From Acanthamoeba lenticulata (taxonomy: Eukaryota; Discosea; Longamoebia; Acanthamoebidae): a stretch of DNA of 14,904 bases. The stretch lies in assembly GCA_002179805.1 (NCBI GenBank), contig NAVB01000133.1, forward strand, positions 1 through 14,904, in the 5' to 3' direction. Positions within the stretch are counted from its first letter, which is position 1. Every line of letters begins with the position of its first letter. This document shows positions 8,452-14,904 of this stretch, one piece after another. The notes beneath the pieces were generated by a model that searched no databases, was not told the DNA's origin, and saw nothing but the letters and a program-made list of their open reading frames with translations. The position numbers and the translations under genes were made by a program.

Positions 8452-8856
8452 ATGCGCCCCCTCACGTTCTTGCTGCTGCTTGCCGTCGCGCTCGTCGCGG
8501 TGGCCGCTGGCGCTGTCCTGGGCCAGGAGTCGTTGAGCCCGCAGCAGACGCCGTATCCGCTGGAAGATCATGACTACACGGCGCCGGACACGTCCGACGC
8601 CGTCGTCTTCTGCCGGACGGGGTGCAACCTGGGGCTCTGCGACTGCGTGACGCCCTTTGCGGCGTGCAACCACAGCGGAGGCCGGTGCGTGCTGGGCGTC
8701 TGCGAGGGCTCCTGCGACATCTCGGACGTGTCGATCGGCCTCATCTGCGCGCTTGCTCTGGGCTTGTTCCTCTCTGTCCTCGCCTGTGTCGTCTTCTGCG
8801 TCTACAAGCGCAGGCGCGAGAGGTCGCGCTACCAATACGCCATCATCTCCTCATGA
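8452..8856 (+). CDS. Small Cys-rich type I membrane protein
   Basis: An intronless frame of 134 aa from ATG 8452 to TGA 8854-8856. Residues 1-24 are a strong signal peptide (FLLLLAVALVAVAAGAVLG). A short Pro/Asp-rich stalk is followed by a compact ectodomain with eight cysteines (54, 58, 63, 65, 72, 79, 84, 88), probably forming four disulphides, and one NHS glycosylation sequon (73-75). A single transmembrane helix spans about 94-117, then a basic stop-transfer stretch (YKRRRERSR), and the chain ends YQYAIISS. The tail Tyr residues could be sorting or phosphorylation sites. I do not recognise the family; the eight-Cys pattern recalls small EGF-like or knottin-like folds but fits none that I can name. 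AATAAA at 8878-8883 and 8894-8899 are candidate poly(A) signals. The neighbouring minus-strand fragment has the same overall layout but no evident sequence match. Confidence 0.75.
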   Translation: MRPLTFLLLLAVALVAVAAGAVLGQESLSPQQTPYPLEDHDYTAPDTSDAVVFCRTGCNLGLCDCVTPFAACNHSGGRCVLGVCEGSCDISDVSIGLICALALGLFLSVLACVVFCVYKRRRERSRYQYAIISS

Positions 8857-8953
8857 CCTCATGACGATGACATTTAAAATAAATACAATTTTGAATAAAA
8901 AAAATAGAAAAAGTCCAGTGATGTTGTTCAAGTGCTCGGATCGGACGGTTCGA
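8857..8953. terminator. Convergent 3' region
   Basis: The 97 bases between the stop of the Cys-rich membrane protein and the stop of the minus-strand RENi-like gene are AT-rich in the first 50 bases. They carry two AATAAA hexamers on the plus strand (8878-8883, 8894-8899). No matching hexamer was seen on the minus strand, so the RENi-like transcript may end further into this region or within the neighbouring gene. Confidence 0.5.
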
Positions 8954-11900
8954 TCACAGGTCCTCGACGTCGATGATGTCTTCGTCCTCCATGTCGAGCG
9001 TCTCCGCGTTTTGATTGGCCTTCAGCGGCAGTCCATCGAACACGAACTTGATTCTATGTGCGGCGTGCGTGTGTGCGGCGCATGTTGTTGGTGTGTCAAA
9101 GTCATGCGTGTGCGCCTCCAGGGAGAGCATGTTTTACGTACGAGTCGAGCGCGAGGCCCTTCTTGCGCGCAAAGGCCTCCTGCAGCTTCCGGAACGGATC
9201 GCCCTGTTGTGGCCCACGCGCGCATGCAAACACGCATGAGACACACGCGTGTCAGTCAAGCCCGCCGCACGGCACACGCGCGCGCGCGTTTGTGCTTTAC
9301 ACGTACGCGTTTGATGCGGAACTTGTCTTCTTGAGCGCCACGTCGCACGCGCAGAAGCACAAAATCGCCGTCGTCGGCGGCGTCGTCGCCGCCACCACCG
9401 CCAGCATAGCTCGAAGGCGGCGAGGCGGCCTTTGTCGCCGTCGGGGCCGTCGTTTTCGTTGTTGTCGTCAGCTTGGCGACAGGTGCGGCCGCGGCGGGCG
9501 AGAGGCGCGCGTCGGGATCGAGCCGGACGTCGATGATGTCGTCGTCCTCCATATCCTCGGCCTCGGGCGTGGTCGTCATCGCCAGCGCGAGTCCATCGAA
9601 GATGAACTTGACCCTGTGCCGCACGACATGACACGACACGACACGCGCGTGTGCGTGAGATGAGACGAAACGAGACGAGACGGCACGGGGAGGGAGAAGG
9701 CGCACTTGGCGGGGACGAGGCGGTGCTTGAGGCAGTACGAGTCGAGCAGCTTCTGGAAGCGGTCCGTCCGCGCGATCCTGAACTTCTCCTCCGTCGGCGC
9801 TCCTGCCGCCTTCTCGTCGGCCCGTCGCAGCCGCAGCACCACGAACCCCTCCCCGTCGGCATCTTCATCTTCATCTTCATCGGCGTCGTCGCTTTTAGCT
9901 TGTGCTGCCGCCGTCGTCTCGGAAGCGCGGGGCGGGAGGCGGATGCCCGCCTCCTTCTCGAGGGCGCCCCGCCAGGCGAGCGGTGGCGGCGGCAGCGCCA
10001 CCTGCAACGTCTCCTCGTCCTGCGGCCAGAAAAGTAAATTCATTGAGAAAAGAAAAGAAATAAATCGAAAAGAAATCAACAAAAGACGCACAAACATGGC
10101 GAGGTCTTGGGGCGTCTCGGAGGGCTGGACGGGCATGCCGTCGAATTTGACGATGAAGCCGCCCTCGCTCGCGGGCTCCACCAGCCTCCTCTGTTGTCAA
10201 TATGTTCATGATGAGCATCATTTTCTTCTTGTTCTTTGGCAAGGAGCCGTACGGGGTTGGCAACGTAGTCGAGCATGTCGTGGCGCCGAAAGTGGGCGAT
10301 GAGAGCGTCCTTCTTCTTGCGGACGTACTCGTTCAGCACCAGCGAGATGGCCTGCGTCTTCAGGACCTTGAACTTCATCACCTGTTGCGTGTGCCCCATG
10401 CCGATCACAAGCCACTCAGCGAATGATGCAGATGGAGGAGAAGATGAACGTGAAGAAGACGAATGGTGAATCTACCTCCTTGGTGAGCGGGCACTGCAGG
10501 CTGAGAAGAACCGCCGATGCTGGCGACGACGGCGGCGGCCGCTCCGTGGAAGTCGTGGCCGTGGTCGACGTCGAAGTGGTGGACGTGGGCGTGGGCATGG
10601 ACGATCTCGTCGAGATAGTTGCTCTTGTTGTTGTTGTTGTCGTCGTCGGTGTGCTTGACGTCGGCAATGTCGTTGTAGCCGTTGGGTCGCTCTGGCGCAG
10701 CCGGTTGGCGATGAGCTGATTCTGCCTACAGGTGTGCGTGTGCCGACAACGAAAATAGCAACAACAAAGATGAGACGCGGACACACATCATGACACATTG
10801 TGCAGCGGCGAGCGCACTGGACGGTCCGGAGCCGCTGTGCAATCTCGGCGGCTCGCGCGGTGGCGCGCACTTGCTCGTCAGCGTCAATCTCAACGTTGAA
10901 AGCATGACGCTGAGGATTGCCGGCAAGAAGCGGGTCGTGGAACCCGAAGTCTTCATCCTCATCCGAGTCGCTTAGCACGATCGTCGACGCTGTGGAGGGA
11001 TGATGTGGGATGTGCGAAATGCGATGAGGAATGCGTGGAATGCCAGTGTAATGACGGTGGGCGTACTGCTGGTGGTGGCGGGGGCTGGCGGCGGCGACGG
11101 CCTCTGGGCACCGCTGCTGGGCGTGACCTTGCGGGACTTGGTCGCTCTTCGGCCAGCTTTGCCGTCTCTTGCATCATCGCGCAGCAGAATATCGAGGTCA
11201 TCGATGTCTCCACCATCACCCTCGCCATTGTCGTCGTCGCCGCTTTTCCGTTTTGGGTTCTTTGGCGGCCGGCCGCGGGACTTGGTTGAGGACGACGATG
11301 ACGACGCCGAGTCGGCCTTGCGCTTGCGCCCGCTCGGCCGTTTAGTGCCGTAGATCTCGCCCATGAGCTCCTCGACCGACATCTCGGGCTCCTCGTCCTC
11401 GTCCAGTTTCTGTGCAGAGTTGACGGGCGGCTGCTGCAGCTTGCGAGAGGCCACTTTGTAGCGGCCGGGCTGGGTCACAGCGTCGAGGTCGTCGTCGTCC
11501 TCGTCCAGATCGCTCACTTCCAAGACGTCGTGATCATTGTCCTTGTCTTCATCGTCGCGCTTCTTGGCCGCTACTTTCAGCCCCACCAGGTTCATGTTGG
11601 TGTTGCACTTGTAACGCAGAGGACGCAATGGTACGTACCGGCCTTCTTCGAAGAAGGAAGAGAACGAGTGGGAGCACGCTTGGTCGTTGGTTTTAATCCA
11701 ACAGCGTCATCAATAAACTCGCCATCATCATCCTCTACCTCAGCGTCGTCTTCCTCGTCCAGATCGACTTCTGCTCGGCAGCACACGCGCAACAGTGAGA
11801 AGGGCAAATGAGCAATAATCTCACTTGACAGAAACACGCACCGCGCTTCCCGGCTGCGGCCCGCTTGGGTGCTCGGCGCCTGGTGTCGAAAATGTCATCG

Positions 11901-11970
11901 TCATCGCTCGAACTCTGAAAATTGAGAATTGTGAGCAACAGTAGCGAACCCTCCCTTCCTTGCGCACCAT
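8954..11970 (-). CDS. RENi-family (Rad60/Esc2/NIP45-like) protein with three SUMO-like domains
   Basis: Twelve exons on the minus strand, in transcript order: 11970-11968, 11914-11842, 11770-11639, 11573-11067, 10989-10823, 10721-10476, 10381-10253, 10190-10092, 10019-9706, 9613-9307, 9203-9142, 9053-8954. They total 2139 bases, 712 aa, with all phases closed. RENi proteins act in the nucleus to link SUMO to DNA repair and replication-fork stability. The N-terminal 260 residues are acidic and Lys/Arg-rich, with SUMO-interacting motifs (VLEVSDLDEDDDD; TIVLSDSDEDEDFGF at 241-255). Three SUMO-like domains follow: about 364-461 (VLLSLQC ... FIVKFDGMPV ... DEETLQVAL), 510-587 (FVVLRLRR ... VKFIFDGLAL ... 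DDDIIDV) and 640-712 (FVLLRVRR ... IKFVFDGLPL ... EDEDIIDVEDL). No C-terminal diglycine exists, so it cannot be conjugated. Known members have two such domains. The first exon is only the ATG; reading through it to a later donor (35-base intron) is also in frame. A Ser/Thr-rich linker occupies about 310-360. Confidence 0.88.
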
Positions 11971-12116
11971 GAAGATTTATGGCAAAGATGATGCGTGTGC
12001 CCTTCCGATTTGTTTGCGATCAATTTGTGTAGAAGAAAAGGCGGGAAAGCAAAATCACAAAAAAAACAAAACTGGATTTTTCAATTTGAAGAAAAGGCTA
12101 GCTGGGGAGGGCGAGA
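11971..12116. promoter_or_regulatory. Divergent promoter between RENi-like and RFWD3-like genes
   Basis: Only 146 bases separate the two ATGs, which point away from each other. The interval therefore holds both 5' UTRs and the whole proximal promoter of each. It is AT-richer than the coding DNA, with A-rich and T-rich tracts at about 12033-12095 and ATTTATGG near 11975. No consensus TATA box or known factor site is claimed. Confidence 0.6.
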
Positions 12117-14095
12117 ATGGACGCCCTGAACGGCCCCGAAGGCCCACCAGTCGCGGTAGGCGAGGCTTCAACGTCGGCTGACGATTTGAGGGAATTTGCG
12201 GGCCTGCCCTTTTCCCTGTCTTCTTCCCCACAATCGTCCCAAACCGATGCGGCCACCACAACCTCCACAACAACAACAACCGCGACTGGCATCTCTTGCA
12301 CGCCACCGGCGGGCGGTATCACGAACTTGGGCACACTCGGCACGCCCACCATGATCCTCGTCCCCGCCTCGCCCGATGCGAGGGGCGACCAACTTGACCC
12401 CCTCGGCCGTTATGCGCTGGCTGACGACTGCCGCGGCCTGCTGGATGGCGCCGCTACCATGAAGAAGCGCAAGTCGCGCGGCCACTCGGCCCAGCGAGCA
12501 CAAGGCGTCGACCCCAAGAACCTCTTCCTGCGACTAGGCCAAACGGACGATGACGACGTGTTCCAGCAAAAGACGTCCTCCGCCATCAAAAAGTCCCCCA
12601 AGCGGGCTAAGGTGGGTGACGCCGCCGCCGAGTGCGAGCCCGAGGAGGGCGGCGCGCCCGAGTCGGCGTCGCAGTGCACCATCTGCCTCGACAGCTGGCA
12701 ATCGTCGGGCGCACACCGCGTATGCTGTCTCAAGTGCGGCCACCTGTTTGGACGGAGCTGCATCGAGCGCTGGCTTCGCACCAGCAAGGCCTGCCCGATT
12801 TGCAAGGCCAAGGCCCAGCGGGCCCACATCCGGCCCCTGTTCGTGCAGCACGTCGGCCTGGTCGCTGTGGACGACGGCAACGAGGCCGAGCGCCAGCGGT
12901 TAGCCCGGCTCGTGGCCGAGGCCGAGGCCAAGCGCGAGCACGTCGTCCGCGCCTATCGGGTCGACCTCGAGCGGCTCCACCTCGAATGCCAGGCCCATCG
13001 CCAACAGGTCGAGCGTCTCAAGCGCGAGCTCGACGAGGAACGCACCAAGTAAGTAGCCATGCTGCCCGCACGCGCGTGTTGTGTCGTGTCTTGCCTAACT
13101 AACGCCGTGCGCGCGGCGTGTGCAGGCGGCTGCACCTCCAGCGGATGGCGATGCAGACGATCCAGAGCGGCCTCTCGGTCGGCGCGGCGACCAATGCCTC
13201 GTCGGCCTTTCTCGCTGCCGTCGCGCACGGACCCGCCAGCAGGGGTGGCAGCAAGTCGTCGTCCGCCTCGACGTCGCCGGTTGGAGCGGCCACGTCGCCG
13301 GCGTCTGCGTCGACTTCGCCTGTCAGCGCCGCGAGCATGTCGAGCACTACAAGCACGCCAACATTGTCGACGGCGCCGCGACCTTCGCTGGCGGCGCTGC
13401 GCGCGTGCTCGTCGTCTGAGATCGTGGTTGATGCGTTTGATGATCTGCCCGATGTCGCCCAACTCGGTTGGAATGCCACGAGCGGGACAACAACGACAAC
13501 AACAGCAACGACTCCCACATGCGAGGTTTTGCCATTGGCCACAACGCCCTTCCGCCGAAAGCTCAATACTGTACATAAGCTGCCCCTTCGTGTACGTTCT
13601 ACCAACCACCACCTGTCATGCTTGGTGCTCTTATGTCATTTCACCAATCACTGATGACTTCTCTGTTGCAGCGCTCGCGAGTTCTCGACATCAGCGGCGA
13701 AGGCAACCTCTTGGCGTCGGTCGTGACCGGTATTCTCTTTCATTTTTGTTTCGTTTTCATTTTTGCTAATCGTTGTTTTCATTCTTTGGCTCTCTCCAAG
13801 GCGGGGCCGGGCCGGGGACGCGGTGGGGCCTGGTCAAAATGAGCCTGCTCGACCCGGCCAACCACCAGGAGACTATCGCGGGCCTTCACGACAAGCAGAT
13901 CCGCGACATCAAGTGTGGCGTGCTCGGCACGTACGCACTGCGCTCCACTCATCACTCGCACGACACGCGCGCATGACACACGCGCACGCACGTATGGCAC
14001 ACACGCTACAGGTCGTCGGAGAATCTGGTGCTGACGGCATCAGAAGACAAAGTCCTCCACATTGTGTCTCTCCGCACCAACAGCTCCGTCCAGAC
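12117..14095 (+). CDS. RFWD3: RFWD3-type RING/WD40 ubiquitin ligase, 3' half missing
   Basis: RFWD3 is an E3 ligase that ubiquitinates RPA and RAD51 at stalled forks in interstrand-crosslink repair. Exons: 12117-13048, 13126-13591, 13672-13729, 13801-13930, 14012-14095; 556 complete codons, phases closing to the last. A 185-residue disordered N-terminus has KKRK at 116-119. The RING follows (ligand candidates Cys187, 190, 204, 207, His209, Cys215, 226, 229), with the family's CLKCGHLFGRSCIERWL block. A charged coiled coil spans about 255-325, then a long Ser/Thr/Ala linker. The start of the WD40 propeller is RSRVLDISGEGNLLASV, DKQIRDIKCG and ENLVLTASEDKVLHIVSLRT, matching RFWD3 up to the VQTY region. 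The remaining half of the propeller is absent: after the phase-2 donor at 14096 no further RFWD3 exon is found before a different gene begins at 14247. Divergent from the RENi-like gene. Confidence 0.88.
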
Positions 14096-14111
14096 GTACG
14101 CGCGTCTGTTG

Positions 14112-14151
14112 ATTTTATTTTATTTTATTTTATTTTATTTTATTTTATTTT
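14112..14151 (+). repeat. (ATTTT)8 pentanucleotide repeat at gene junction
   Basis: Eight perfect ATTTT units, 40 bases, lie between the last RFWD3-like exon and the first decarboxylase-like exon. This is the longest simple repeat in the window and marks the place where gene content changes. Confidence 0.95.
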
Positions 14152-14221
14152 CTCTTCTTGGCCCGAACCGCACACGCACGGACTGATCTTGGAACAAAAC
14201 ACGCACACGCGCGTATACACA

Positions 14222-14238
14222 ACACACACACACACACA
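14222..14238 (+). repeat. (CA)n dinucleotide tract
   Basis: A run of about eight CA units sits just before the acceptor at 14246, on the decarboxylase side of the junction. Similar CA/CG-rich ends occur in other introns of the window. Confidence 0.85.
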
Positions 14239-14246
14239 ACGCACAG

Positions 14247-14904
14247 GCGAGGCGGGCAAGCGCAAGCCCGCTGAGATCATGGTCCACAACCGCGAGACGG
14301 GCAAGCTCGAGGAGGAGAAGATCCCCAACTACATCAAGATCGCCATGAGGTACCGTGTCGTCTCGTCCCCCCCCCCAGCCCAATGCGGAGAGAGGAGGCT
14401 TTCGTGTGGGTCATTCTCCAGCCAACGCTCATCATCATCATCATCTCTCTCCACAATCACTACGGCCGCCGTCGTCACCAAACAAAGGGTCATGTACACC
14501 GGCAGCGCCAAGTTTGGTACCACCCACCCGCCCCGACGTCCTCCCCATATACAGCATTGCACACCATCATATACAGCTCTCGTCTCGTCACCTCTTCCTC
14601 CTTCTCACATGAATAAATAAATAAATAAAAAGCGGTGGACAGCAAGCAGGTGAAGAGCATCATGAAATCGATGACCGTCAAGCAGGGCAAGAAGTACAAC
14701 AACCCGGCCTCGATCAAGGACATCGAGGGCTTCATCGAGTTCCACCGCCTTAGCCGCGAGGAGGTCTGTTGTCCCCATCTCTCCCCTCCCTCCCCCTCGC
14801 TCCATCCCTCTTCCCCATCCCCCATCTCCCAAACCTGTATGATGCGGGGGGCTCACCGCAGACGGCGCGATACGTGTGTGTGTGTGTGTGTATTGGGGGG
14901 CATG
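14247..14904 (+). CDS. C2-type phosphatidylserine decarboxylase, internal fragment
   Basis: Phosphatidylserine decarboxylase makes phosphatidylethanolamine from phosphatidylserine; the C2/EF-hand class works on endomembranes. Exons: 14247-14349, 14488-14516, 14633-14763, and a probable 12-base exon 14862-14873 (TARY). The spliced reading includes NRETGKLEEEKIPNYIKIAM, RVMYTGSAKF, VDSKQVKSIMKSMTVKQGKK and IEGFIEFHRLSREE. This is the stretch that precedes the YKTFNEFF-type core in this family. The 5' part (C2 domain) is missing upstream, and the catalytic Ser site (LGST-type motif) lies beyond the window, so activity cannot be judged. The first exon starts in phase 1, which does not match the phase-2 donor of the RFWD3-like gene; the two are not one spliced gene by their best splice sites. 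A Met at 14279 is in frame but internal to the family. The last 13 bases, 14892-14904, are intronic. Confidence 0.8.
14611..14630 (+). repeat. (AATA)n tract before an acceptor
   Basis: About four AATA/ATAA units that contain AATAAA hexamers, but they lie within the intron 14517-14632 immediately before its AG. They are therefore unlikely to be a poly(A) signal. Confidence 0.75.
14874..14891 (+). repeat. (GT)9 at a splice donor near the window end
   Basis: Nine GT units start exactly at the donor after the 12-base exon, so several donor positions are possible. The sequence ends 13 bases later. Confidence 0.8.

Noticed and set aside
9058..10302. Long plus-strand open frames opposite the RENi-like gene.
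   Set aside because: They are antisense shadows of GC-rich exons, Arg/Ala-rich and without recognisable domains, while the minus strand splices into a coherent protein.
10476..10520. LQCPLTKE resembling the start of an Mms21-type SP-RING.
   Set aside because: None of the following Cys/His ligands are present. The segment fits better as the first strands of SUMO-like domain 1.
10476..10721. Apparent paired frameshifts in exon 6 of the RENi-like gene, where another frame has stronger G/C third positions (an Asp/His-rich reading).
   Set aside because: The in-phase frame encodes a Ser/Thr/Pro linker whose codons have C in the second position. That automatically makes a neighbouring frame look G/C-biased. 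Exon phases close without any shift, so no lesion is claimed.
13230..13420. An alternative frame in exon 2 of the RFWD3-like gene reading VVVRLDVAGWSGHVAGV.
   Set aside because: It ends in a stop and does not connect to the WD40 exons. The Ser/Thr/Ala-rich frame closes phase on both sides.
14611..14630. AATAAA hexamers as a poly(A) site.
   Set aside because: They are an (AATA)n tract inside a decarboxylase intron, immediately before the acceptor.
14012..14763. A genuine RFWD3-decarboxylase fusion protein.
   Set aside because: The best donor and acceptor phases disagree and both partners lack large essential parts. A fusion through the weaker GTCTGT donor is formally possible but not favoured.
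1..14904. CRISPR arrays, tRNA or rRNA genes, transposons, bacterial operons.
   Set aside because: No direct-repeat array, cloverleaf, transposase reading frame or terminal inverted repeat was seen, and the genes are spliced eukaryotic ones.

Overview
The window looks like gene-dense nuclear DNA from an amoeba, most probably Acanthamoeba or a close relative. The basis is GC-rich exons with strong G/C third-position use, many short GT-AG introns (about 50 to 110 bases) with GTACGT/GTGCGT/GTTCGT-type donors, intergenic gaps of about 60 to 150 bases, and eukaryote-only families. There are no tRNA, rRNA, CRISPR or transposon features. The organism call is an inference; the gene structures below were derived by hand splicing and checked for phase closure.

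Left third: two tandem DNase II genes on the plus strand. The first is cut by the window edge (51-1021); the second is complete, with 9 exons and 362 aa (1381-3003). Then come a 3-exon OsmC-family peroxidase with a possible mitochondrial leader (3107-3903), a 9-exon DXO/Rai1 mRNA-cap quality-control enzyme with every catalytic residue (4010-6077), and a 143-aa orphan protein (6142-6573).

Middle: a damaged single-pass membrane protein gene on the minus strand (6536-7209), a leucine-rich-repeat-like gene whose frame breaks near 8030 (7275-8316), and a small intact Cys-rich type I membrane protein (8452-8856).

Right: a 12-exon minus-strand gene (8954-11970) encodes a 712-aa RENi-type protein (Rad60/Esc2/NIP45) with acidic SUMO-interacting motifs and three SUMO-like domains where the known members have two. 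It is head-to-head, 146 bases apart, with an RFWD3-type RING/coiled-coil/WD40 ubiquitin ligase (12117 onward). A SUMO-pathway genome-stability factor and a replication/crosslink-repair ubiquitin ligase may therefore share one promoter.

The RFWD3 reading stops at about half of its WD40 domain (14095). After 151 bases of simple repeats, including (ATTTT)8, the sequence resumes in the middle of a different gene, a C2-type phosphatidylserine decarboxylase (14247 to the end). That junction is either a real rearrangement or an assembly misjoin, and is the first thing to check. The most interesting biology is the triple SUMO-like-domain protein and its divergent pairing with RFWD3.
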